Positions 1-10,861 of a stretch of 64,000 bases of DNA are shown here, one piece after another. Position numbers and translations under genes: made by a program. Position 1 is the stretch's first letter. Each line of letters begins with the position of its first letter. This stretch comes from Pterois miles (Eukaryota; Chordata; Actinopteri; Perciformes; Scorpaenidae). The stretch spans positions 14,028,501 to 14,092,500 of the forward strand of contig CAMQGK010000327.1 of the NCBI GenBank assembly GCA_947000775.1, in the 5' to 3' direction. Below the pieces are notes generated by a model. That model was not told the origin of the DNA. It saw nothing but the letters and a program-made list of their open reading frames with translations, and did not search any database.

Positions 1-913
1 AGAGATCACCGTGTTATTCAACACGCTGGAGCGAGCCAGATGGTTCAGTGTTCCCCTGTGCACCCAGTTGGAATGATTAAAAGCACAGCACTCTGGCAAA
101 CACCTAAACAGGTTGCTCCCGATCATTGCGCATTAGTAACAGGCATTTGTAGTTAACTTTAACAGTCATAAAACTGTCGACCGCATAATGGTTTGATTAT
201 TGACCTGCCTGCTTTTTCTGCACAGCCTGATGCATGCACTCAATAGTGGTGCATAAGACAGTACACTGCAGTTACTCCTCGAAGCATCTATTGTTTAGTT
301 TGTAGACGGTGGCAGTTTTTAAACACACAGGCTTTTCATCTGGAACACATTCACTCAGCCTCTCCCGAGACTCCTTAAAACACAACACAAATATGCAAAT
401 ATACATCAAGTCTAAGCCTCTCAGGTTTTTGTGCACACCTTTTAACAACATGATGGGGACATTTCCCTATTGACAGGAAAGCTAATGACAAAATCAGCCT
501 TGTCTGCAGGTTTGATAAATGAATTTTGAAACTCCTTATCCTCCACCTGCTCAGCACCATGCAGTGAGGCATAGGTAATGTTTTGTTTACACAAGGTTTA
601 CTGAGTAAATGGTCACTGCTAGACAAATATTGTTTTCGTTCTAACCTGAAGCCAGGGTGTTGCTATATTTACTATTTCCAGAATAAAAGAGTAAAAGGCA
701 AGACTCACACAGAAGCCAAGACTGTCTGGGGAAAAAATACTTAGCATTTTGCTCAAAAAAGGTGCAGTTATCTTGTGTGAAGTACTTTGACAAGGTATCA
801 TGACCCAGGCCTGGCTGTGGATTATAAAACATTAAGCCTAATGACTCACAGGTTACCTGCTCTCTCTGTGGTCACTAGTCTGAAAAGTGAAGTAGCAGTC
901 TACTCATACCTAC

Positions 914-984
914 CGACACCTCCCTGCCTTCTAGGCTTGAGCAGAGTGCTCCAGGTGTGGAAGTCCTTCCTTCTCTAAGCAGCT
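914..984 (+). pseudogene. Degenerate duplicate of part of the last ankib1 exon
   Basis: Bases 914-984 match 6172-6248 of the terminal ankib1 exon along their whole length, with three substitutions and one 6-bp deletion (the AAGGGC found after GTCCTTCC in the exon is missing here). The match starts and stops sharply; flanks on both sides are unrelated. The exon encodes residues of the type TSLPSRLEQSAPGVEVLP in this stretch, but the copy has no splice sites fitting a real exon. It looks like a short local duplication placed in an upstream intron about 5 kb away. An assembly artefact is less likely, because the copy differs from the original at several bases. Confidence 0.75.
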
Positions 985-1319
985 GAAACAGGATTTTGAC
1001 AACACTCCCCTCTGCTGTTACACTGTTTGTCAGCAAATGAGACAGATAGTTTTCCTAGTTACTTCCAATTAAGACTGTCATCTCTGTCATACTTTAATAT
1101 GCATCTATTTGTTTACTGCACTGCTATGCCATTATTGATTTCTCAAGACAAATGTAGCATACACAAGCACTTAAAGGTCTCAATAACACTTTTATGTAGA
1201 CAAATAATTAAAAAAATAACACACACAATCATTTTAAAAAATTTGATTGGTCCAAAATGATAGTTGTGTTTATGAAGCTTAATAAGGCTTGTGAGCCAGT
1301 AGTAAGAAAAAAGCTACAG

Positions 1320-1612
1320 CTAATGTTGCAGTTCATCACTTGACATGACCGTCTGAGTCTCACTCCACTCGACCATAAAATATGCAGGTTGTGCTACGAA
1401 CTGGCAACCATCTGTTGTGAAGCGAATGAAGTCAATCGAGGGAAGTAGCGCGACATCCAGTGGCTGAATATTAGCAATCGCACCTTTACGTATACCATCC
1501 ACAAGAAAAGATGACAAATTATTTTGTGAATATGCATCTCTGTGGAAGTTCACAGTTAAAGGTTGCCACCAGATGCTGAACAGCAAGCCACTCTAAAAAA
1601 AAAAAAAAAAAG
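1320..1612. other. Unclassified segment ending in poly(A)
   Basis: A stretch with an 88-codon open frame on the minus strand (1586 to 1320) is followed on the plus strand by about 18 A residues (1594-1611). The translation matches no family I recognise. The frame and the A-run read in opposite directions, so a simple processed gene copy is not supported. It may be a dispersed fish repeat or chance. Confidence 0.25.
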
Positions 1613-2102
1613 GCTGATTTTTGTCTCCTAATTAAGAGCCTCAGTCTCTCAGCTGCAGCAGTTAATGGGAACACCATAGTAATAATCAAAGCCTGATGAC
1701 TCTGCCTCACAGGCACAGCTACAGATGGTCTGCTCCAGGGTTCTTACAATGCCTGCAGATCACTTCATAGTGGGCTATTTTTAGAGTGGTGGAAACATGA
1801 AAGAGTGTTTTGGTGACAGGCTTTTGATTATATGAATGTGACTCAGTGACTTTTGCAAATGTATGAGTTGAGTGACTGGAGAATACAGATGATTACTTCC
1901 TGAGGTATTGATATGCAGATGTGTAAATTCAGTGTATGTAACTTTTTCACATTGGTTTACAACCCAAGAATAGAAACAGTAGCATTTGTTGCTAGCTTAC
2001 GAGCTCTAGGTTAGCAGTGTTATTGTTATGTAATTTACAGTATATTTGGTGTGAAATTGCAGAGCAGGATCCAAAACTATAATTCCAACTTTGTAGACAT
2101 TA

Positions 2103-2717
2103 GGGCTGTCTAAGTTAACGCAATAATGATGATTAACCAAATTTGTTTTAACCCCACTACTTTCTTTAATGCATTAACACAATTTTAGATTTGTAGGTTG
2201 TAGCGGGCTCTTTTTGAAAGCGAGAGTGAAAATACCAGCATCATTAGGAAGTAGAAAACCTAAGGAATCCTTTAGCTCCAACATGACATGTTGGCTCCAA
2301 ACTTAAGCTAAATTTTGGTGAGGAAAAACTGGCATGGCCATTTTCAAAGGGTTCCCTTGACCTCTGACCTTAAGATATGTGAATGAAAATGGGTTCTATG
2401 GGTACCCACAAGTCTCACACTGACAGCTGTTATTGCCTGTTGGGCTGCAGGTTGCCATGTTATGATTTGAGCATATTTTTTATGATAAATGCAGTACCTG
2501 TGAGGGTTTCTGGACAATAAATATTGTTTTGTGTAGTTAACATATATTTACATAAGGGTATTTGCCCAGTTCCTTGTTGACAAGACTATAAATACTTCAC
2601 AAAGCTCTCTTTAAGATACAGTTTGAACAGGTAAAAAATGTAATTTATTTGTGATTAATCACGATGGACTATCGTGATTAATCATAATTAAATATTTCAA
2701 TTGATTGACAGCCCTAG
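2103..2717. mobile_element. hAT-type non-autonomous DNA element (MITE)
   Basis: The left end reads TAGGGCTGTC and the right end GACAGCCCTA, perfect 10-bp terminal inverted repeats about 615 bp apart. The inner flanks are rich in the GATTAATC words typical of a very common teleost hAT-derived repeat. I recall the interior (ACCTCTGACCTTAAGATATG, then GACAGCTGTTATTGCCTG) from that family. There is no transposase frame. Flanking 8-bp target duplications are not convincing, so the copy is probably old. Confidence 0.8.
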
Positions 2718-3913
2718 CAGAAATATTATTTCCAAAATAAATATAGCCTGGTTTGAAGTGAAACGCAGATGACAACGCGGTCACTGTATTGTTTTCAGTT
2801 TGAAAGATGATATATGTAGTATATGCCTAAACTAGCTAAACTACTAACTAACTAATATGCTTCCTGTAAAACTTAGTTTTATTGAATATCTTTGATGTCT
2901 TATTTAGTCTGCCTAATGTCATTCATCTTATGACACCACCATATCGTTGGATCTCAGTCTCTTATCAGTTTTCAGCATTATTAAATTAACACAAGGAAGC
3001 ATCACATGCATAGATATCCTATAATTAGAAACACATGCATATGCACACACACCTATTACACTAGTGCTTTTTTTTTAACTTTCATTTAGACATGCTGTGT
3101 GAAACACAGTGTGTGTGTGTTAATTGATTCTCCATCATTTAAACTCCCCTGAGTGATAACGTGCCAGAAATATCAGATTAGAGATTTGGTTGTTTGGCAT
3201 AATAGTAAAAGATGTGCTACATGGTCTCACTGCCTATAATAGAGAGAACATACAATATGTGTAAGACTGCTTTTAGGCTAGTCAAATGTGGGATATTACA
3301 TTATTTCATATCCAACAGAATTGAACCTGGACAAAATAAGCACTTTGAGTCCATTCTATGTTTTTAAAACTTGCTAGTATTACTTTTTAATAACCTTACT
3401 TTCACTTTTCATAAGGTATTCTGGTTGCTTTTGAGATTAGCCAGGCATACAAACGTAGTATTTTCAAACATCTGAACCTCAGTCCTCATGTTGCTGAATT
3501 TCCAATTCCCCTTCCAGTGAGTGATCGTGTGGTCTGCTTGGATTCAGTCTAGACTGCAGCCTAATGATCGAAGGCTTGGTTTGTAGATGAAAGGGTTTGA
3601 ATGATCTCGCAGTGCTGATCTTTCCTAGAACAGAACACTCAGACCACATTTTAAGCAGACAGTGTCACTATTTGAATCAAAGTTACAAATTCACCTATTA
3701 AATGTTTATAACAAAACACCTAGATAGGAAAATGTGCAGCTGTAGCCCCAGATCAGCAATACATGACCGCTTTTCTGCTCAGAAAGCGATAGGTTGATGA
3801 TGACAGTTAAGGACATCATGACTGGATAAACTGCAGGATCAGAGCATTTGCTAAAATTAAACAATAGAAAGGAATATGAAATGTTTAATTTTTGTTGTTG
3901 TTGTCATTTGAAG
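2718..3913. other. ankib1 intron, unremarkable
   Basis: A+T-rich sequence with short TG and CA runs near 3045 and 3110. I see no exon, RNA gene or clear repeat boundary. Confidence 0.6.
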
Positions 3914-4025
3914 GAGTACGCAGAGTTCCAGTACAGACGGAGACACAGGCAGCGAAGGCGGGGTGACTTGTCCAGTCTCCGTAGCAACACACCCGACCCT
4001 GATGACTCCGGCGACAGCATTTTAG
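3914..4025 (+). CDS. ankib1: ankib1 coding exon (third from last)
   Basis: The acceptor is a GTT-rich tract ending TTTGAAG before 3914; the donor is G|GTACTG after 4025. The 112-nt exon starts in phase 0 and leaves one base. It encodes EYAEFQYRRRHRQRRRGDLS followed by a Ser/Asp/Pro-rich stretch ending DSGDSIL. This basic patch, then an acidic PDPDD run, is the region just after the RBR core in ANKIB1 as I recall it. The basic patch could serve nuclear entry or nucleic-acid contact, but that is inference. A longer open frame running to 4084 is read-through into the intron. Confidence 0.85.
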
Positions 4026-6040
4026 GTACTGCAGTGGACACACAGGACAGGACACTCCCTCAGGGGTTCTGTCTGTTTTCTTAGAGTTAGACATAGTCTC
4101 ATTTGTGGGGTAATTTGTCACAGTTCATTCTCTTCATTAACTAAGTCTATAACCCAGTGATATCATACATGTGGATGATGTGAACCTACAATTCATGGTT
4201 CTGATTGGCCCGTTCTTACATATACGTTTATATATTAAGGCATTTTTGTGATAGTAACAGAGATATGTCAGGAAATGAGGGGAGAGAGGACAGATACAAC
4301 ACTCCTGGGTGAGGTCCATTAAAAAAAATGAATGCGATGCATAGTGCAGTTGCCAAGTGTTCTTATATATGATTAAATAATACATACACATTAAATTAAA
4401 CTAGATTGATCCAGTTATCCTCCCTCAGCTCTGATTTGTACCGAACCCAAATGAGGGTACTGTCCCCCCAAAAAATCAAAACTGCTCAAGTTCAACAAGT
4501 CAATATTTATAATCCATCAGGCTTGCCCATCACAGCGCTGCTTTGTTTTTGGCTGTGTGGAATGAAAACATGGACAGAGTTTGCAGTTTTGAAGCCAGCT
4601 GAACAATTAAGTTGTGCCAAGAAGGATTAATTGATTTCAGATGAAGATATTGAATTTGTGAATTAGTGAGGGCACGTACTCTGTTTGCTTACTTGCTTAA
4701 TCGTTTTGCAGTGTTCCCTAAAATGAAGGTGATTTTCCTAAAAGTGGTAATTAGCAGTGGGTTAAATTGCCATCCAGGTGCTGCTGTAAATGACTGCGGA
4801 TGTTTTGTCCTTTTCTTGTTCTACAAAGATACACAGGATGTCGGAGGCGGACGAAGACATCATCTTATGGTGAGTGTGCCGTTGCCATGTTCTTGTCCGC
4901 TCAAGGATTTCAGCTTTTGAAACTTTTCAGACAATGACAAGAGAGTATGTCATTAATCTTGAACTGATTTCTGAAGGGTGCTTTTTCTTGTGGTTTCATA
5001 ATGCTGAGGTAATTATTTCGCTTGATCAGCTCGGGGTTTCATTATATTTTTTGTGAAGGCAATCTTAAGAAAACATGTTTAAAAGTCTAATGTATGTCTT
5101 CCTGCTATAATTTTGTACACTGTTAAAGGGTCTAGTTTTAAGAATCAGAAACTGCTTGTCAACAGTGACACCTTAAGTCAACGCCTCTCAGCGTCCTGTT
5201 GCTCGCGCTTGTGCTTGCAAAACAGTGAGGCGACACATACACGCACAAGACTGAACATGATCACTATATATTTTCATTTCTGATATTATTACTTGGCAAT
5301 AATGTCAGCTTACCTGTCCCATTAGAATTTTGCTCGGGGTCTGTTTTGATACCCAAAAGCAAACGAAGGTCCCTCCATGAGGGCCAGAAGATGTTGATCC
5401 TAGTTCACCCCCCGGCGTAGGTCACATTCCTGTTTTGCCAGATGGGCTTCACCAGATATAACTACAGTTGTGGTGGGGGCTGATTGTTTGTTGGCGACTC
5501 CATTTCTTACTGAACGTTGGCTATTGTTGCACACTGTTAGCCCAAAGGTGGAGTTGACACATGACGTCACATCCGTTGGATTTTCTCGGGAAAACAGGCC
5601 CCCGTTCATCACATTAAACACATTACAGGCTGATAGAGGAAACCTAGAAAGTTGCGAAAGGTCTCATTTTTTATGTTAGGTTACAATCTGTTCATACATT
5701 AGCAATAAAAAAAAATCATCATCAACAAAAGATAGAAGATTAAATTCTGGGGAAATAGAGCCATAGAATACAACTGACAGATTGTTTGAATATAATATGA
5801 TCTCACCTTTGGTGTTATAAATATACAGATATAACAAATACAGTAAAACTGCTACGCTAGACAAACTGCCATTGCCTGCTGTTACCTTCCATGTCTGTAG
5901 ATTGTGCACAGCATGTTTTCTGCCCTGCTGATGCTTTTACTTTCCTTGCCAGTAGGTGGTGCAGGTTGGACTGAAACTGCTGGTGCTCTGTAAGTGGTTT
6001 GGCCTGCATCACTGACACTGTGTCCTTGATTTACCTGCAG
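4026..6040. other. Last two ankib1 introns
   Basis: These introns (4026-4828 and 4870-6040) hold no further exon I can support. A perfect CRE-like palindrome TGACGTCA occurs at 5562-5569 inside a more G+C-rich stretch (about 5340-5660) that may be a dispersed repeat. The acceptor at 6041 is preceded by TTGATTTACCTGCAG. Confidence 0.5.
4829..4869 (+). CDS. ankib1: ankib1 coding exon (second from last, 41 nt)
   Basis: A small exon bounded by TTGTTCTACAAAG before 4829 and ATG|GTGAGTG after 4869. The two splice phases fit: it takes one base from the exon ending at 4025 and ends in phase 0 for the exon at 6041. The joined codons read DTQDVGGGRRHHLM. The Gly-Gly-Arg-Arg pattern resembles a Gly/Ser-Arg-Arg stretch I recall at this place in mammalian ANKIB1. 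The Ser-rich linker expected after it in mammals is not visible. The short length makes this less certain than its neighbours. Confidence 0.65.
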
Positions 6041-6949
6041 GGTCTAGGTTCTCTGGATGACGATGATCCTAACATCTTACTGGCCATCCAGCTGTCCCTC
6101 CAGGACTCAGCGATGGCAGAGATCGGGTCCAACCACGATGTCCTTACCAACGAAGCCTCACTCTGCGCTATCGGCACCTCCCTGCCTTCTAGGCTTGAAC
6201 AGAGTGCTCCAGGTGTGGAGGTCCTTCCAAGGGCTTCTCTAAGCAGCTCAGAACTGCTGGAGCTGGGAGATAACCTGGCCAGACTTGGCAACATCAACAT
6301 CAGCAGCCAGTATTCTGCTGCCACTGCCTCTGTACAGCACTGTGACAGTCACCACCAAGCCTACGGGGCGTCTGTGCCGATACCAGTGGCTCCAAGTCGC
6401 AACAACTCATCGACGGGCCTCTTCACCTCTTCCAGTGACACCTTAGACACGACCACGTGTGGCAGCCATAACCAATCCTCGTCCTCGGCATTAGTAGCAA
6501 ATGCCAACCTACTGGGCAACATCATGGCATGGTTCCACGACATGAATCCTCAAGGCATCACCCTGGTCCCCTCAACCTCCTCCGACACTGACTCAAACCT
6601 TGGCGCACTCCATGCAGGTGGCGGAGGGTGCCCACAGGATGGCGAGAAAGGGTTGCCCGAAGACTGGAAACCTCAGGAAGTGACGGCAGATGAGGGTTTC
6701 TGCTCTCAGAGACTGAGCGACATGGAGGAGAAGGAGTGCGGTGTCGCTCAGAGGCCGACCCAGTTAGATCTAGTGGGGCTGGACACCTTGCCGCTACCTT
6801 ACATGGCCACCTTTGACACGAGTGGAAACCACGCCGAACGGGGAGGCTCAAAGGTCTGCCACGTCGACACTCCGAGATGTGACTCTGTGTCCGACCAGCT
6901 GCCCAGCACCAGCTCCTCTGAGTGGGAGGACCAAGTGCACTTGGTATGA
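6041..6949 (+). CDS. ankib1: ankib1 terminal coding exon with UIM
   Basis: The acceptor TTTACCTGCAG precedes 6041; the frame enters in phase 0 and runs 302 codons to TGA at 6947-6949. Residues 4-22 of the exon, GSLDDDDPNILLAIQLSLQ, form a ubiquitin-interacting motif: an acidic run, then a helix with the Ala-x-x-x-Ser core. In an RBR ligase this would bind ubiquitin on the enzyme itself or on a modified substrate. The rest is Ser/Thr/Pro-rich and probably disordered, apart from a conserved-looking patch NLLGNIMAWFHDMNPQGITL about halfway. The protein ends SEWEDQVHLV. The open frame extends upstream to an ATG at 5999, but that part is intron. A 71-bp stretch (6172-6248) has a decayed copy at 914-984. 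Confidence 0.92.
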   Translation, partial: GLGSLDDDDPNILLAIQLSLQDSAMAEIGSNHDVLTNEASLCAIGTSLPSRLEQSAPGVEVLPRASLSSSELLELGDNLARLGNINISSQYSAATASVQHCDSHHQAYGASVPIPVAPSRNNSSTGLFTSSSDTLDTTTCGSHNQSSSSALVANANLLGNIMAWFHDMNPQGITLVPSTSSDTDSNLGALHAGGGGCPQDGEKGLPEDWKPQEVTADEGFCSQRLSDMEEKECGVAQRPTQLDLVGLDTLPLPYMATFDTSGNHAERGGSKVCHVDTPRCDSVSDQLPSTSSSEWEDQVHLV

Positions 6950-7265
6950 ACTGACAGGTTGAACTTATTTTGAAAGGCCAAAAACCACTATAGATTGCAA
7001 ATGAAATAGAGCCGAGGGATATTTGTAGTAGCTATTCAGGTGGAATGTATACAGAATGAAGAATGTGTCAGTTCATACTCAGTTGGAAATTGGTGGGGAG
7101 TACTTAGACTCTTAGTTAGTGCAGCATTGCAGTCAGATTGCGTTTACTGTATTTTCAGCCCCCCAACAACCAGCTCTCCTGAAAAGAAAGCACTAACTGA
7201 AGGAGACATCACATTTGATAACATTTTCAAGGATATATATCCTGAAATAATTCTGTGCTGACAGA

Positions 7266-7271
7266 AATAAA
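7266..7271 (+). terminator. Possible proximal poly(A) signal of ankib1
   Basis: AATAAA about 320 bp after the stop codon, followed by a T-rich stretch. This would give a short transcript form. Only the motif supports it. Confidence 0.3.
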
Positions 7272-9195
7272 TTTCTTTTTCTGAAATCAATTTTGGAGGA
7301 GATATGGTAAGACTTTAACATAGTGCAGGTATTTGTTATTTTTCACTGGAATAAAAGCCTACTGTATGTGTCCGAATCAGGTCTGAGGGAGTTTTTCTAA
7401 ATGTACATATGAGCAGACTAATATCTTGATCCAGTTCAGTCTGTGGGGTACAGGCCTGTCCAAACCTGCCTACTTTATAGGTGCCAAACACTGACTAGCA
7501 AAAAGCACAGTTTGCAGTCACCAAGTGGATTATTTGAAAGCAAATTGTGCCTGCTTATTACAATCGCAACGACTCAGCTGAACTTAAATGTGAAAGTCTC
7601 GAGCCATATTTGTATTTGAGATTGCAGCTGTGTGAAATTTTCACCATCTAAAAGCTGTATTGTGCTGTGTAAATCTGTAGTTTTAAGACCATAATGGTTG
7701 TTTACTTTATTATTCACACGAAACAATTTAGATCCATTCAAATGAAAAGTTGGTGACCTGCATTTCAAAATTGATTTGATGTGGTTATTCAACTGAAAGC
7801 CATCTAACACATTTTCAATGAGAAACGTCTTCTGATCTTCAAAACCAGCGAACGCTGACAGGCCCAAAGGGGCCGCTCAGTGTCTCTACAAGTTCACCAT
7901 ATTTGAATTCTGTTGTAGCTCGTTTCAGTGCTGCAGCTGAGCGTGACCAACTAAGTAGACAGTGAGCGGTCTTGTTTATGTACTGCAGGAAAAGGCCAGT
8001 GAGAGAGATAATCAGGCAATCTCATTCAGACTTTGGTGAATTAATTAATCATGCCCAAGTCACTGTAATTAATCTCCGGCTCCCATTTAGTGTAACATAA
8101 GCAAAGCCTTCTCAGAGCTCCACATACGTCCCGGGCTGCAGGGTAATGCACAGAGAATTCACGAATGTGTATTACATCTCACACACATGGGGGAGTCCAT
8201 GTCTTTGCGAAACGGTTCTCTACGCAGCAAGCGATACAGTGCCTTTACGTCGATCACCGTTATTTCTGCTAATTACACAGTATTTACCGTGTAAACAAAA
8301 TGAACACCTGTTACCTTAAAGTTCTTTCTCTCGCATAAAGTGTATAGTGTGCAAACATCTTGATTTTTTTTTTTTCTTTCTCATCAAAATATTTGTAGCA
8401 TGAGGCTTTTTTTGGTTGGTTCTAGTAGTATTATGTTAATGGATAACACTGATTTTATATGATTTGGTAGAATGGGTAATGATTAATGTCACACTTTATG
8501 TTCTTGTTCCCAAATATTTTGAAAAAAAAAAAAGTTTTACTGCTCATTTTTTGTGCAGAAGGGCTTCTTGCCCCGCAGAATCTAAAATCACTGTACTGAC
8601 TTTGGAATGAGTTGACCTACTGTATGTGTATCATATATCTTACCAGAAGACACTAAAATGGAGGAAAGTTGCAATATAAAGTAGGTATTTATTTGAAATC
8701 AGTTTAATCCTTTGAAGGAAAGAAGAATGGGTTGTGAATAACCAATATGACACATTGATCGGTGTTTTACTTTTAAGACGTTTTTGTACAGACTAATGTC
8801 TGACTGAAGTAAATCACCTTTTTGTTCCCCCTAGCACACGCATAGCGCCACATTAAATCTAAAAATAGTTGCGACAGGAGTGTTGAAGTTGTGAGTGCCA
8901 TACGGTTAGTGGAGCTAACTTTACTGGACTTGGTTAATGGAAGTGGGTTTGCCCTCTTTGTGTAACAGTATGCTGTGCATGAAATGGGTACAAGTCTACA
9001 TTGAATTTGTACTTCCTTTGTATTTCACCTCTAATGTTCAGGTGATTTATTTTAAAATGGCATATATAACATTTTGTAACTCACTGAGATTTTCTATTGT
9101 AAAGCAACTAATCCTTGAAATGCTATTTGCACTTTCATAGTCTATACTTGATACATTCCCTCTTTATATGAAAACAATGTTTGATGTGTGATGCC

Positions 9196-9201
9196 AATAA
9201 A
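9196..9201 (+). terminator. Distal poly(A) signal of ankib1
   Basis: AATAAA followed within 10-35 bases by GT- and T-rich sequence (CTATGTGTTGAGTTTTAATT, then a T-run), the usual cleavage-site context. The 600 bases before it are A+T-rich and free of obvious repeats, as expected for the end of a long 3' UTR. Confidence 0.6.
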
Positions 9202-9570
9202 CTATGTGTTGAGTTTTAATTTGTATTTTTTTTATTGGTCATTGAAATACCTGTGAAAAATGAGAGAGAACCCTCCTAGTTTTATGGGAGTGCTGAGACT
9301 GATGGATTCTGTCCTTTAATGGAGTTGGTTTGGTCTCCAAAAGCATTTTCAAGCTGAAACTACAAGACAAATTACATGATTTGATCCTCTTAACAACAGG
9401 ACTGTTAAAACTTTAGCAAATGTGGCACAGATTACAGTTATGATAATACCGTAAACTGCAGTACCAGCTGAATTGTTTCTGCACTTTCTATTTGCCTCTG
9501 AAAATAGCAGGTTAAAAAATAGTTAGGGTGCTTCGAAGTGGGGTTGTATGAGGTACTCATTCATAGTAGG

Positions 9571-10327
9571 TGTATTACTTTACAGTAGATGACGGTCGGC
9601 GTCCCCCAGCATCGAGAAACAGACGGAAGTTCCGACACCGGAGCAAAGCAGTGTATGGCTGTGGGCAGGGATGGCAGCAAAAGGCATGTTAGCCACCTAC
9701 AAGAAAGACTCAGCAAAAAAACTGATATCCATTTAAGTGTATGCTATATTTATAATATTTTCACAGCTTTATCTTGCTGCCAGACAGCCCTGCCTTCTCC
9801 TCTCAGAGGGGGACCTGAACTGAAAGTGAAACTTATCTATGCTCTCCTCAAAGTCAGCAGGCTCAGATGACGAAAACAGTAAAAATGCATTTCACTTTTA
9901 GTTCCCCACAGAAAATATTCCAAATATAACATACACTTACATGGATATCATTTCTTTTAGGTGGCTAAAATATGTTTTTCTGCCGGCCCCGTCCACAGAA
10001 CTGTATTGCTTTGCGCCGATGCAAAATCTGTGACTGTAGAGACGCCAGCAACATGAGGGCAACATTTCTGACAGCAGTCATCAGGAAATGTGACCCCACT
10101 GCTACTTGTGTAATACTGTTACATTTTAAAAAATACGTTTGTATTTTTACTATAAAGATAGTTTCACAAAACTGTAAAAGAAAAGCAAAAGATAGGTACA
10201 GTGGAGTCAAATTTTCTGAAATGGTGACCTGTTGTTGCTGGCTCCCCTGCTGTCACAGATTTCACTGTGACACCACAGCTCCTGTCTGTTTCTTGATGCT
10301 GAGCGACATCTACTATAAGTAATACAC
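9571..10327. mobile_element. TIR element (non-autonomous DNA transposon) in the convergent spacer
   Basis: The left end starts TGTATTACTTTACAGTAGAT and includes CCAGCATCGAGAAACAGAC. The right end, read on the minus strand, starts TGTATTACTTATAGTAGATG and includes CAGCATCAAGAAACAGAC. The imperfect terminal inverted repeats are about 45-50 bp and bound about 757 bp. No transposase is encoded. I recall this element type as common in teleosts but cannot give a family name with confidence. Confidence 0.7.
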
Positions 10328-10403
10328 ATACTATGGATAAGTACTTCATTTAAAACACCCAAACTAGCCCTTTAAAGCTCAAGCATCATATTGATAAAAC
10401 CAG

Positions 10404-10678
10404 ACTCAGAATTAAATGTTTGGGAATTTGTGATAAGTGGATTATTAATCTGTTATAATGCTAATTGGCATTGTATTTTACATCGTTGGAAAGCCTGTTT
10501 ATTTACCTTCACAATGATCCAACTTGTAAGGATCATACATTTATGGGATGAGCAGCACAGCTGATTATGTGGAAAGCACCCAAGTGAAATTTGCCAAAAT
10601 CCTCTGCCAATACTAAACAGTGTATTCTCCTGTTGGTACTGACTCTTGTTTTGAGCTCCAGGTGCTGACAATCAGGGA
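10404..10678 (+). repeat. Left arm of a large inverted repeat
   Basis: This arm reads as the reverse complement of 10862-11133. Shared words include TTTACATCGTTGGAAAGCCT, GGGATGAGCAGCACAGCTGA and TTGTTTTGAGCTCCAGGTGC. Identity looks near 85-90 percent in the inner two thirds and falls toward the outer end, with a few small indels. The arms are separated by about 183 bp. Confidence 0.85.
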
Positions 10679-10861
10679 CCATTTCATGTACCTGATTGGC
10701 AGCTCTGTGTTGGTAGCAAATCATCTGATGTCAAAATATTGTTAGAGAAGAGATGAGGAGTTTTGTTTTGAAACTAAAGTTTGAACTGAGCCATGTTGGT
10801 TTTGAAAAAGCAGACTTTTCAGAATGAAACGGATCACTTTGTGGTCCTGTGGTCTGGTCTT

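Larger units (their letters stand above)
1..2102. other. ankib1 intron, left part
   Basis: No exon with acceptable splice sites and ANKIB1-like coding is visible. A 71-bp degenerate copy of part of the last ankib1 exon lies at 914-984. A run of A (about 1594-1611) follows a 270-bp stretch that is open on the minus strand. The rest is A+T-rich unique-looking sequence. Confidence 0.6.
6950..9215 (+). other. ankib1: ankib1 3' UTR
   Basis: About 2.27 kb of A+T-rich plus-strand sequence follows the stop and ends at a good poly(A) signal. I see no coding exon in it. A proximal AATAAA at 7266-7271, followed by TTTCTTTTTCTG, may give a short 3' UTR form. Frames in this region do not resemble proteins. 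Confidence 0.6.
1..9225 (+). other. ankib1: ankib1 gene, 3' part (partial)
   Basis: Three plus-strand exons (3914-4025, 4829-4869, 6041-6949) join in frame and encode the C-terminal end of ANKIB1. The family is an RBR-type E3 ubiquitin ligase with N-terminal ankyrin repeats, a RING-IBR-RING core and a C-terminal ubiquitin-interacting motif (UIM). Only the region after the catalytic core is present; the ankyrin and RING/IBR exons must lie left of base 1. Identification rests on the Arg-rich start of the first exon, the UIM, the stretch LLGNIMAWFHDMNPQ and the C-terminal end QVHLV, all recalled as ANKIB1 features. The transcript probably ends near 9215. Exon calls are seen in the sequence; the family name is from memory. 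Confidence 0.88.

Noticed and set aside
1..70. Short open frame at the left edge that could be an ankib1 exon
   Set aside because: Readable codons run only about 24 residues to a stop, with no donor site in the right phase and no recognised ANKIB1 motif.
9972..10322. 116-codon Cys-rich frame that looks like a small secreted or zinc protein
   Set aside because: It lies wholly inside the TIR element at 9571-10327, and the Cys come from the element's sequence; no signal peptide or known spacing.
10453..10724. Frames sharing the peptide stretch NKSQYQQENT
   Set aside because: The similarity reflects the inverted repeat arms, not duplicated genes.
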